Assembly (NCBI GenBank): GCA_905215015.1
Contig: CAJMOS010000014.1
Span: forward strand, 1 to 34,840
From: an uncultured bacterium
GTDB lineage: Bacteria; Spirochaetota; Spirochaetia; Sphaerochaetales; Sphaerochaetaceae
Length of the DNA stretch: 34,840 nt
Direction of reading: 5' to 3'
Positions 24,208 to 32,349 of this stretch are shown here, piece by piece. The notes under the pieces were generated by a model. The model was given only the letters and a program-made list of their open reading frames with translations, made no database searches and was not told where the DNA came from. Both the position numbers and the translations under genes were made by a program. Position 1 is the stretch's first letter; every line of letters starts with the position of its first letter.

Positions 24208-26187
24208 TCAGAGAAGAACCCCATCACCTATTCCCTTTTTGATTCCATTCCAATGACGTACCAAAAGCGGCATGAAGATGCCTCCCTGGACGCTTCTGGC
24301 GATAAAGCTTACGTAGCGGCCGGTCTTGGTGTCGTACCAGTCGCTGAAGGGAATGCGGGACGGACTGTCGATGAGGAAGTGGCATAGTCGCCCTGCAAGC
24401 TCTTTCTGCAGTTCCTTGTCCGGAGAAAGGGCCGCCACCCACATCGTCCAGTCGCTCTTGGTGTAGTCCTTGCGATTGTCCAAGGGAATTCCCCACTCGT
24501 TGAGTTTTCCCTTGTAGGATGCGCTCACAGCCTTGGTTACCGTCTCGGAGAAAAGCGGCCTGGGGAAGATCCGGTTCCAGACCATGTTGTAGAGGAGCGA
24601 CCAGCTTTCCTTCATGCCATAGGCAAGTACCGTGTGGTCTCCCGCAAAGGCCATTCGCTCCCAACGGGCCGCGTAATCCTTGGCGATGGAGTGGTATTTC
24701 CCTCCTTCCTCTCCCGTGGCAAGCAACGAGTAGGACTCGATGCCGAAAATCGCCTTGACGGCGAGGTTCGCGTTGTGTGCCAGGTGGCCGGCGAAGTCAT
24801 CGGTGCAGAGCTGGGAGCCGGGATCGAGTCCGTGGGCGACCAGATAGTCCGCCCACTGCTTGAGCAGGTCGAGATTGCGGGAGACCAGCGGAGTCATTCC
24901 ATAGCGAAGCGTCAGCGCCGCGCAGAGGATGAGCATGTTCCCGCATTCCTCGACCGGCATCTGCATGTCGTCATCGTACACGTCGGCCGACGCCGGATAG
25001 CGGGCGTAGGGAGGATTGACCAAGGTGGCGGCATCAGGCCGCTTTTCCGTGCTCCACTGGGGATTCCGTCCATAGACTTGCCCGGTAGCGTAGGGGAAAC
25101 GACCCACGTCATGGGGAGCATATGGCTTGTTCCAGACAGGCTTGCGGGCAAATGCGAACACCGGCTCGAGCATCCCCTTGATGCAATCTCTTCCTTCCAG
25201 CAGGAAGAGGGGCACCGAGGGATAGGAGACATCCACGGTGGCGATACAGCCGTTCGAGCTGTTTTCCTTGGACAGGAAGAGCGCTTCCCCTTCCGGACCA
25301 AGGGCGATCTGGTGGGCGGCAACCGCCACACGCCAACTTACCGCGCAAAGGCGCGCATAATCGGTGTTGATGGTCGCCTCGGCCTCGCGCTCCACCTTCT
25401 CGTCAATCGAGGTACAAAGCGCCTCCACCTCATGACGGCTTGCCAACGCGGCCCCAATCGCCGCCTCCATCGTCGGCCACCTGGTCCGCCAATAGCCGCG
25501 GAGCAAGGTCCCGAAATAATCGACCACATACCCTTGGTCGTAGGCGAGGACGCAATGGACTTCTCCCTCAGTGTCCGGACGCAATGCGATTTCCAACGTC
25601 CGCTCCAAGCGGTTGAAGGTAATCCGGGCATTGCCACGCTCCGCTCCAAAGAACACCCAACCCCAGTTCACCGTCACCTTGTCCCCGCTCTCGGACAGGG
25701 GCGACTGGTTCACCTTCCCCATGCAGCCCCAGCAGGAGCGCCGGTCCTCGGTCACGTACCCGTCGACCTCGTCACCGTCATGGCAGACCACCGTTCCATC
25801 GACCTGAAAGACGACTTCCACCGGCTCGTCAGGCAGGCGGGAAAAGGAAACGGAAAGGTAGCTGACCGGCCGGGAAGCGAGCGCAAGGTCGGAAAGGACA
25901 AGCGGCGAAAGAAAACTGACGGTGAACGCCATCAATCCATTCTCGAACCCGCATACCGTCCTTGTCGCCGAGATGTCAAGCGTCGTTTGGGAAAGCGGCG
26001 TGGCAAGTCCCGGATTTCCAAGAAAGCAGAAACGACTTTCCCCGACATCGACATACCCGCGAAGGTGGCATGGATTTCCACTCCAATGGGTCGTCTCGCC
26101 ATCGTTGAGATGGTCGTGGGAAGACCAGATGCTGAAATATGGATCGTGAAGCACGAGAGGCACGCTTGCCACTTTTGGAAACCGCAT
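24208..26187 (-). CDS. DUF4965/glutaminase A-like protein, cytoplasmic form
   Basis: This 659-residue protein matches the GtaA-type architecture. An N-terminal beta domain (VPLVLHDPYFSIWSSHDHLN, THWSG) is followed by a central DUF5127-like part and a six-hairpin alpha/alpha domain. That last domain carries CTDDFAGHLAHNANLAVKAI (around residue 460), NRIFPRPLF, and the near C-terminal TKSDWTMWVAALSPD and RIPFSDWYDTKTG. Fungal GtaA is named glutaminase, but the alpha/alpha barrel also resembles glycosidases, so the reaction is uncertain. There is no signal peptide, whereas fungal and many gut-bacterial relatives are secreted. AGGAG precedes the ATG. It stands alone and faces the LysR gene. Confidence 0.85.
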   Translation of the reverse strand: MRFPKVASVPLVLHDPYFSIWSSHDHLNDGETTHWSGNPCHLRGYVDVGESRFCFLGNPGLATPLSQTTLDISATRTVCGFENGLMAFTVSFLSPLVLSDLALASRPVSYLSVSFSRLPDEPVEVVFQVDGTVVCHDGDEVDGYVTEDRRSCWGCMGKVNQSPLSESGDKVTVNWGWVFFGAERGNARITFNRLERTLEIALRPDTEGEVHCVLAYDQGYVVDYFGTLLRGYWRTRWPTMEAAIGAALASRHEVEALCTSIDEKVEREAEATINTDYARLCAVSWRVAVAAHQIALGPEGEALFLSKENSSNGCIATVDVSYPSVPLFLLEGRDCIKGMLEPVFAFARKPVWNKPYAPHDVGRFPYATGQVYGRNPQWSTEKRPDAATLVNPPYARYPASADVYDDDMQMPVEECGNMLILCAALTLRYGMTPLVSRNLDLLKQWADYLVAHGLDPGSQLCTDDFAGHLAHNANLAVKAIFGIESYSLLATGEEGGKYHSIAKDYAARWERMAFAGDHTVLAYGMKESWSLLYNMVWNRIFPRPLFSETVTKAVSASYKGKLNEWGIPLDNRKDYTKSDWTMWVAALSPDKELQKELAGRLCHFLIDSPSRIPFSDWYDTKTGRYVSFIARSVQGGIFMPLLVRHWNGIKKGIGDGVLL

Positions 26188-26637
26188 GGACGCTCCTGTT
26201 TTCCCTAAAAGTCTTCACTTATCATAGTCGCAGGCAACCAGCCTTGCAAAGCACAAAGCCGCCCATTGCCCAGAATCGGTAATCGGGGGGTAAACGAATC
26301 CGTTGCTACCATCATTTGATGCGTCCGGACATCCCGCACTCTCAATTTCATGCATTTTCGGCATTTTTATCTTTTGCCGAATTACAATTAAACAATGTAA
26401 TCAAACAGGCCGTTTGTCAATTGAAATCCGCAACGGCACCTCCAATCCCGATCCTATGCCGGTAATCCTGTACTGTTTTCCATCAGACAAGCACTATCTT
26501 GCCGTCCTTCCCGCCCCATGCGCTTCTTTGTCCTCCAGATGCGCCATGTCCATCCTTGTGGCAAAAATCGGAGAATCAACTTGCAGGACAATTCACACGT
26601 GCCCGCAACCGCTTTATCCTGTCGGTGGAGCATGCCC
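26188..26637. other. 450-bp intergenic region with a near-palindrome
   Basis: This region should hold the promoter of the DUF4965 gene. An AT-rich 21-bp near-palindrome (26381-26401, arms ATTACA and TGTAAT) and a minus-strand TTGACA (26420-26415) are the only regulatory-looking elements. The -10 spaced 17 bases from it is poor (CATTGT). No convincing protein is encoded on either strand. Confidence 0.4.
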
Positions 26638-26817
26638 ATGGGCGACTTCGTCACCTACGGCCCAGGCGGAAAGACCTCGCATTCCTACGGAAACGTCTAC
26701 GGCTTCACTACTTTTTTCGAATACGAGTCCCTTGACTTTTGCAAGTATGCACGGTACCGTACGGATTGCTTGCGCGGAGGCAAGTCATTCGTCTCCATCT
26801 TGATACGACGTAAATGA
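26638..26817 (+). CDS. Possible small ORF (59 aa) ending just before a terminator
   Basis: ATG at 26638 is preceded by GGTGGAG at good spacing. The frame runs 59 codons (MGDFVTYGPGGKTSHSYGNV, then YGFTTFFEYESLDFCKYARY) to a TGA at 26815-26817, two bases before a strong intrinsic terminator. Many codons end in C or G, like the neighbouring genes. I recognise no family. It may be a real small Tyr/Phe/Gly-rich protein, the end of a decayed larger gene (the same frame is open further upstream), or a leader region whose openness is accidental. Confidence 0.35.
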   Translation: MGDFVTYGPGGKTSHSYGNVYGFTTFFEYESLDFCKYARYRTDCLRGGKSFVSILIRRK

Positions 26818-26818
26818 C

Positions 26819-26869
26819 AAGCCGGATAAGGCAACAGGCTGCGATGCCCGTGTCTTATCCGGCTTTTTC
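26819..26869 (+). terminator. Strong intrinsic terminator upstream of the MATE gene
   Basis: AAGCCGGATAAG (26819-26830) pairs perfectly with CTTATCCGGCTT (26854-26865), a 12-bp stem followed by TTTTTCG. It ends a plus-strand transcript 35 bases before the MATE start codon. It could close the small ORF transcript or act as an attenuator for the exporter. Confidence 0.85.
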
Positions 26870-26904
26870 GTTTGTTTCCAAGACAAGGCATCGGAGGTAT
26901 CGGC

Positions 26905-28245
26905 ATGGCCCACACAATTGATTTCACCAAAGGAAAGATCGTAGGACCACTCGTCCGTTTCGCGGGACCTGTGCTTCTCGCCATGTTCCTGCAGGCGCTC
27001 TATGGGGCTGTCGACCTGCTTGTCGTAGGACATTTCGCGACAAGCGCGGATGTTTCAGGAGTCGCCATCGGCTCCCAGCTGATGACCACCATGACGAACC
27101 TGATTGTCAGCTTCGCCATGGGAACGACCGTCTATCTCGGACAGAAGATCGGCGAAGGCGACAAGGAATCTGGTGGCGACATCATCGGTACAAGCATCAT
27201 CCTCTTCTCTGGGATCGGCGTCATTCTGACCATCGTCGTGCCGCTTGTCTCCGGAAACCTCGCCAGCCTCATGCACGCTCCCGGGGAATCGTTCCTGCAG
27301 ACGAAGCACTACATCCAGATTTGCGGAGCGGGCGCCATCATGATTGTCGCGTACAATGTGCTGGGAGCCGTGTTCCGGGGTATCGGCGATTCCACGACGC
27401 CGCTTGTGACCGTCCTGATTGCCGCCGTAATCAACATCTTCGGCGACCTTCTTCTGGTCAGCAGGTTTGGCTTGGGTAGCGCTGGCGCCGCGCTCGCGAC
27501 TGTCGTTTCCCAGGCAATCAGCGTCATCGTCTCGTTTTTCCTCATACGAAGACGCCCGCTTCCCTTTTCATTCGGCCCCTGCAGGATTCATTTGCGGAAA
27601 GCCATCGCATCAAGAATCGTCCGTTTCGGGGCACCGATCGCCCTGCAGGACTTTCTGGTCAGCGTTTCATTCCTGGTGATCCTTGCCATCGTAAACACCC
27701 TCGGCGTCACGGCATCCGCCGGTGTCGGCGTCGCGGAAAAGGTCTGCGCCTTCATCATGCTCGTTCCATCGGCGTTCATGCAGTCGATGTCATCGTTTGT
27801 CGCACAGAACAAGGGGGCAGGGAAAATGGACCGGGCAGTCAAAGGAACGAAGTACGCGATCGCGCTCTCGACCTGCATCGGCCTCGGCATGTTCTATCTC
27901 GCGGTCTTCCATGGAAACCTCCTCTGCAACATCTTCTCTTCGGACACGGCTGTCACCAAGGCTGCTGCCGAATACCTGAAAGCCTACGGCATCGACTGCC
28001 TGTTCACCTGCTTCCTGTTCTGCCTGGTCGGCTTCTACAACGGAATCGGACACACGGGTTTTGTCATGGTGCAGGGAATCCTGAGCGCCTTCCTGGTACG
28101 GATTCCTGTCTCGTATGCCATGAGCCGCACGATTGGAAGCCTGTTTTCCATCGGTCTTGCCATTCCCTGCTCGACCATCCTCCAGATCATCCTGTGCGCG
28201 GGCTTCTTCCTGTACCTGAAGCAACACGACAGGCGTCCAGCTTGA
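26905..28245 (+). CDS. MATE-family multidrug/toxin efflux transporter
   Basis: This 446-residue cation-coupled exporter has about 12 transmembrane helices. It begins DFTKGKIVGPLVRFAGPVLL and contains QALYGAVDLLVVGHF, the first-repeat signature of the DinF/NorM-like branch. The second repeat starts near RFGAPIALQDFLVSV. The ATG at 26905 has GGAGG eight bases upstream. It converges with the CoA-disulfide-reductase fusion gene with only 12 bases between stops. Substrates are not predictable. Confidence 0.92.
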   Translation: MAHTIDFTKGKIVGPLVRFAGPVLLAMFLQALYGAVDLLVVGHFATSADVSGVAIGSQLMTTMTNLIVSFAMGTTVYLGQKIGEGDKESGGDIIGTSIILFSGIGVILTIVVPLVSGNLASLMHAPGESFLQTKHYIQICGAGAIMIVAYNVLGAVFRGIGDSTTPLVTVLIAAVINIFGDLLLVSRFGLGSAGAALATVVSQAISVIVSFFLIRRRPLPFSFGPCRIHLRKAIASRIVRFGAPIALQDFLVSVSFLVILAIVNTLGVTASAGVGVAEKVCAFIMLVPSAFMQSMSSFVAQNKGAGKMDRAVKGTKYAIALSTCIGLGMFYLAVFHGNLLCNIFSSDTAVTKAAAEYLKAYGIDCLFTCFLFCLVGFYNGIGHTGFVMVQGILSAFLVRIPVSYAMSRTIGSLFSIGLAIPCSTILQIILCAGFFLYLKQHDRRPA

Positions 28246-28257
28246 CTCCGAAGCCGG

Positions 28258-30681
28258 TCAGATGAACAGGTTCACGTCGCTGGAGCTTGCCGCCTGCATG
28301 TAGGTGCCCACCCCGCCGACCTCGACACCGTCAAGCAATTCCTCTTTGGTCAGGCCCATGACGTCCATCGACATCTGGCAGGCGATAAAGCGCACTCCCT
28401 GCCGCTTCGCATCCTCGTACATGGCCCTCAATTGGGCGACTTGCTTCGCGCGCATGCGCCCATGCATCATCCGTTTGCCCAGTCCGCCCATCTGCATCTT
28501 CGAAAGCTTCAGATGGTCCATGTCCTTGGGGAGCATGGCGCCGAACATCTTTTCCACCACACTCTTATGGATGGTCTTTCCTGGCTGCTTCCTCAATACG
28601 GAAAGGCCCCAGAAGGTGAAGAACATCACCGCAGGCTTGCCGCTGGCCGCGGCGCCGTTCGCGAGCACGAAGGCGGCGAAGACCTTGTCGAAGTCGTTGG
28701 AGAAAACGATGACCGACGCCCCTTTCGCCGTAGCGGGCACATTGCTTCTTGCCACTGGTCCCGCACCCTTGCGGATATGGGCGATGGTCATGCCATCGGC
28801 CCTGGCGGAATCAAGCAACGTGTTGCCCGTCATGGAACACCAGGAGACCACGTCATTGGCGAAACCGGGGTCGGTCGCATGGACCTCCAGCACTTCCCCC
28901 TCCTTCAGCACGTCCATCTTCCCTTTCAGCGCCACGATGGGACCGGGACAGGACAGCCCGCAGGCATCAAGGACCAGAGGAGAAGGAGCCTCCTTGTCTC
29001 TGGGACTTGCCGGTCCTGCGTGCCTCAAGATGGTCTCGTGCATCGCGCTCCATGTCTTGTATCCTCCAGTCATGTTCCACACGTTCGTATAGCCATGCTG
29101 GCGGAGAATCCGAAGAGCGATATGGCCCCGCAGCCCGATGGCGCACATCAGGATGACCGGACGGTCGGCCGGAATCTCGCCCATCCGGTCCCGGATCTGG
29201 CGATGGGGGATAGGGAGAGCGCCTGGATAGGAACCGAGGGCGACCTCGTCAGGAGTCCGCACATCGACGACGAGGGCATGTTCGTACTCCACCATCCTGT
29301 CCGCTTCCTTCCATGTCACCACCTGGTCGAGCCCTTCCAGACAGTTGGTGGCGATGAAACCGAGCATGTTGAGGATGTCCTTCGCCGAACCAAACGGTGG
29401 CGCATAGGCTTGTTCGAATGCGGCGAGGTCATAGACCGTCCCGCCCTTGGCGACCAAGGCGGAGAGAACGTCCACATGGGCCACTACCCCGCCGTAGCCG
29501 ACCATCTGTCCGCCGAGAAGCCGTCCGCTCGGTTTCTCGTAGATGATTTTCCCCGACAGCGGCTTCGCACCGGGATAATAGGAGGCATGGTCCATGCCGT
29601 GGGTGATGGCGACGGCATACGCATACCCCATCGCCCCAGCCTGCCGCTCGTTGAGCCCGACACTGCCGGCCTCGAGATCGAACACCTTGGCAATCGAAGC
29701 CCCATAGGTACCGGGATACGGCGTGCACGTACCGCTTACCATGCTGTCGGCGCACAGCCTCGCCATCTTGTTGGCCGGTCCTGCAAGCGCCACCGCAACC
29801 GGCTTGCCGTCGAACGGCGAGGGGTAGGCGATGGCATCCCCGATCGCGTAGATGTGCGGATCGCTCGTCTGGAAGCGTTCGTTGACCAGGATATACCCAC
29901 GGCCATCCAGCGCAAGGCCGGCATCCTTTGCCAGCGTACTGTCGGGGCGCACTCCGATGGCGAGGATGACAAAATCGTTGCCTTCCACGTCTCCCCTGCT
30001 TGTCCTGACGGTTACAACGCTCCCTTGACGGATGACGGCCTGGACGGATGAAGAAAGATGCAAGTCAATACCGCCATTTACGAGTTCACGATGCACCGAC
30101 GCCGCCATTTCCGGATCGAGGGTGGTCATGCATTGGTCTGCCGCCTCCACGAGGCTGACCGAGAGGCCCCTCCGGGCCAGGTTCTCCGCCATCTCGATGC
30201 CGATGAAACCGCCACCGACCACCGTGGCCCGCCTCGCCCCCGCGATATGCCCGACGACCTTGTCTATGTCGGGGATGGAGCGGATTGTCAGCACTGCTTC
30301 GTCGTCCACCCCGGCAATGGGAGGAATAAAGGGCTTGGCTCCCGGACTGAGCACCAGCTCGTCATAGGGATAGGACGACTCGGCACCATCGGCTGCGACC
30401 GTAACCAGTTTGTGCTTGGAATCGATACGGGTCACCTTGCTTCCTGTATGGACATCGATGCGGAACACGTCCCTGAACGTCTCCACAGGGGTGACCAGCA
30501 GCTTCTTCCGGTCCTGGATGACTCCTCCCGCATAGTACGGCAATCCGCAATTGGCAAAACTCACATACGGGCCCTGTTCGAACAGGATGATGGTGCCCTC
30601 TTCGTCACGACGTCTGATGCGGGCGGCTACGCCTGCTCCACCGGCTACCCCTCCGACAACGACATAGGTCTTCTTGCTCAT
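28258..30681 (-). CDS. CoA-disulfide reductase/persulfide reductase fused to rhodanese, TusA and DsrE domains
   Basis: This 807-residue protein has four modules. Residues 1-440 are a pyridine-nucleotide-disulfide oxidoreductase with FAD site VVVGGVAGGAGVAAR, redox Cys45 in SFANCGLPYY, an NAD site near VVGGGFIGIEMA and the dimer domain. Residues about 460-555 are rhodanese with Cys513 in MCAIGLRGH. Residues about 568-640 are TusA/SirA (CGLSCPGP, Cys578). Residues about 653-807 are DsrE/F-like with Cys769 in FIACQMSMDVMG. This is the CoADR/Npsr type, expected to reduce CoA disulfide or persulfides with NAD(P)H and pass sulfur between cysteines. The ATG at 30681 has AAGGAGGAG and overlaps the MarR stop (ATGA). 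Confidence 0.93.
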   Translation of the reverse strand: MSKKTYVVVGGVAGGAGVAARIRRRDEEGTIILFEQGPYVSFANCGLPYYAGGVIQDRKKLLVTPVETFRDVFRIDVHTGSKVTRIDSKHKLVTVAADGAESSYPYDELVLSPGAKPFIPPIAGVDDEAVLTIRSIPDIDKVVGHIAGARRATVVGGGFIGIEMAENLARRGLSVSLVEAADQCMTTLDPEMAASVHRELVNGGIDLHLSSSVQAVIRQGSVVTVRTSRGDVEGNDFVILAIGVRPDSTLAKDAGLALDGRGYILVNERFQTSDPHIYAIGDAIAYPSPFDGKPVAVALAGPANKMARLCADSMVSGTCTPYPGTYGASIAKVFDLEAGSVGLNERQAGAMGYAYAVAITHGMDHASYYPGAKPLSGKIIYEKPSGRLLGGQMVGYGGVVAHVDVLSALVAKGGTVYDLAAFEQAYAPPFGSAKDILNMLGFIATNCLEGLDQVVTWKEADRMVEYEHALVVDVRTPDEVALGSYPGALPIPHRQIRDRMGEIPADRPVILMCAIGLRGHIALRILRQHGYTNVWNMTGGYKTWSAMHETILRHAGPASPRDKEAPSPLVLDACGLSCPGPIVALKGKMDVLKEGEVLEVHATDPGFANDVVSWCSMTGNTLLDSARADGMTIAHIRKGAGPVARSNVPATAKGASVIVFSNDFDKVFAAFVLANGAAASGKPAVMFFTFWGLSVLRKQPGKTIHKSVVEKMFGAMLPKDMDHLKLSKMQMGGLGKRMMHGRMRAKQVAQLRAMYEDAKRQGVRFIACQMSMDVMGLTKEELLDGVEVGGVGTYMQAASSSDVNLFI

Positions 30682-31046
30682 TCGCGCTCCTCCTTGCGGG
30701 CTGGAATCATGGATTCGATGTAGGAAGGAAGCGAGACGGAGCCATGATGGACCGCATCCAGCTTCTCCTTTCCTTTGGCGGTCAGCGTTATGCATACGCT
30801 CCGCCGGTCACGTGCCGAGACCGTGCGCTCCAGCAGTTCCTGCTTCTCGAGAGCATCGATGAGACGGGTCAGGCGGGAGGGTGAAAGGCGCATCTGGATA
30901 GCCAGAGCTCCCGGTTCCCCATATCCGCTCTCCACGGCGCAGAGCACCGACGCCTGCTGGATGGTCAGTCCATATGCGCCGACAAGCTCCGTCTCCACCT
31001 GCTGCAAGTCGCTGGTCAATGTACGCAAGGCACAGAAATCGATCAT
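30678..31046 (-). CDS. MarR-family transcriptional regulator (possible thiol sensor)
   Basis: This 122-residue regulator has the MarR winged helix: GALAIQMRLSPSRLTRLIDA, then LEKQELLERTVSARDRRSV with the DxRxx wing, and ITLTAKGKEKL after it. Cysteines at 5, 36 and 85 could make it redox-responsive, which would suit the sulfur-handling enzyme it is coupled to; this is inference. The ATG at 31046 has TTGGAG upstream and starts downstream of a strong promoter. The longer frame would begin within the operator and lacks a ribosome-binding site. Confidence 0.9.
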   Translation of the reverse strand: MIDFCALRTLTSDLQQVETELVGAYGLTIQQASVLCAVESGYGEPGALAIQMRLSPSRLTRLIDALEKQELLERTVSARDRRSVCITLTAKGKEKLDAVHHGSVSLPSYIESMIPARKEERE

Positions 31047-31062
31047 GGTCAGCTCCAAATAT

Positions 31063-31091
31063 TTGCTAATAACAATTATTGCTATTAGCAA
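31063..31091 (-). promoter_or_regulatory. Palindromic operator of the MarR operon
   Basis: TTGCTAATA (31063-31071) and TATTAGCAA (31083-31091) form a perfect inverted repeat. A smaller AATAA/TTATT palindrome lies between. The element directly follows the -10 and covers the start site, as expected for MarR autorepression. Confidence 0.75.
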
Positions 31092-31119
31092 GTTATAGCA
31101 AAGGCAATTCCCCTGTCAA
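31092..31119 (-). promoter_or_regulatory. Promoter of the MarR/CoA-disulfide-reductase operon
   Basis: A consensus TTGACA (31119-31114) and TATAAC (31097-31092) are spaced by 16 bases on the minus strand. The -35 overlaps the stop codon of the upstream S66 peptidase gene. Confidence 0.8.
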
Positions 31120-32153
31120 GGTTTCCTGTATCCTGCGAAGGTGATTTCCTGCTTGTCCACGTCAACCGTGGCATCCACCCCGAAGGGAATGATGCAACGG
31201 GGAGTCGCATGTCCGACATTGATGTTCGTGACAATGGGCAGCGCCGGGTCATCGACGACCTCTTGGAGGATCCGTTTGTATTCGTCGGCATACATGCCGT
31301 CCTGAGGCTTTCCCGCCAACACCCCGGAAACGACGTGGAAGATTCCTGTCCGCTTGAGCGTCTCGACCATCCGGCGGTATGCAGCGGGAACCGGCTGGTT
31401 CTCGCTGGTCTCCAGGAGCAGTATCTTTCCCCTCCAGTCGTCAAGGGCCGGAAACAGGTGGTACCTGCTGCACATCGCTACGGAATCCGCATGCCGCTCG
31501 TTGTTGAAGATGTCGAAGAGGGTGTCGATGCAGCCACCCAGGATCTTGCCGTGGAAGACCGGAGAGCCCTGAAGAACCTCGAATCCCTGGTTGGGATGGT
31601 GCGGCATGGGCTTGCCTATGCCGGATTCGCTGAAATCCTTCCTTGCCTCATACCATACATCGCTCGGAACAATCCGGGAGATGGTCCCCGTGCGGACCAG
31701 TTCCTCGAAGTACCGCCTGGTATAGGGGAGCATCCCGTCGTCCAACTCACATACATCCGGCAGGAACGCCTGTCCATAGAATGAGCCGAGCCCCACCTTG
31801 TGCAGCATGAGATGGTTCATGGTCGTGTCCGAGAAACCAAGGAACACCTTCCTGGAGACCGCGCGCTGCAGTTCATCATGGTCAAACAGGTAGGGAAGCA
31901 TCCGGTACGAATCGACTCCTCCGATGGCGCAGAGAATCATGTCGGTGTCGCTTTGAAAGGCCTCCAGCAAATCCTCGGCCTTCTTTTCCGGGTGCGCCTG
32001 GAGATAGGAGACCCCGCTCAGTGCGTGCTTGGCAAAATGCGCATGGATGCCGTATTCCTCCAGCCGGCGGAGGCCGATGCGCACCTCATGCCGGACAAAG
32101 GGCTCCCCCACCACCCCGCTGGACAAACTCACAATCGTGATATCCTTGATCAT
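31116..32153 (-). CDS. Peptidase S66: LD-carboxypeptidase / MccF-like
   Basis: This 345-residue cytoplasmic serine peptidase has its catalytic triad visible: Ser108 in FLGFSDTTMN, Glu248 in LLLETSEN and His315 in NVGHATPR. AIGGVDSYRMLPYL is the conserved S66 strand-loop. Family members trim murein tetrapeptides (LdcA) or cleave aminoacyl-nucleotide antibiotics (MccF). The length of about 345 and the long middle segment (PHHPNQGFEVLQGSPVFHGK) look closer to the MccF-like branch, with modest confidence. The ATG has AGGAG upstream. It diverges from the sugar-binding protein gene across 196 bases and appears to be a single-gene unit. Confidence 0.9.
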   Translation of the reverse strand: MIKDITIVSLSSGVVGEPFVRHEVRIGLRRLEEYGIHAHFAKHALSGVSYLQAHPEKKAEDLLEAFQSDTDMILCAIGGVDSYRMLPYLFDHDELQRAVSRKVFLGFSDTTMNHLMLHKVGLGSFYGQAFLPDVCELDDGMLPYTRRYFEELVRTGTISRIVPSDVWYEARKDFSESGIGKPMPHHPNQGFEVLQGSPVFHGKILGGCIDTLFDIFNNERHADSVAMCSRYHLFPALDDWRGKILLLETSENQPVPAAYRRMVETLKRTGIFHVVSGVLAGKPQDGMYADEYKRILQEVVDDPALPIVTNINVGHATPRCIIPFGVDATVDVDKQEITFAGYRKP

Positions 32154-32349
32154 CCGGGTCTCCTGACGAAGAGTGTGGCATAACTTCCCAGAGCAGGCAA
32201 CACATCATTCTCGCCGGACAACGTATGGGCATGGTTCGGGCATCCGCCCGACAAGAACAAAAAATCACAATATTAAGACAAGAATACACACATTGTGAAG
32301 TCCGGTGTCCAGGAATACAATGAGATTAAAAATATTGAGAGGTTTTGTT

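Noticed and set aside
24634..26208. 524-codon plus-strand open frame
   Set aside because: It lies wholly antisense to the DUF4965-like gene, its residue pattern (many Arg, His, Gly, Asp) is that of a shadow frame in GC-rich DNA, and it shows no domain.
26440..26870. Riboswitch (for example an FMN-type leader) ahead of the MATE gene
   Set aside because: The terminator is real, but I could not find conserved core motifs of any riboswitch class I know; kept only as possible attenuation.
28432..30051. 539-codon plus-strand open frame
   Set aside because: It is antisense to the four-module CoA-disulfide-reductase fusion, which has intact motifs throughout; no family features are visible in the opposite frame.
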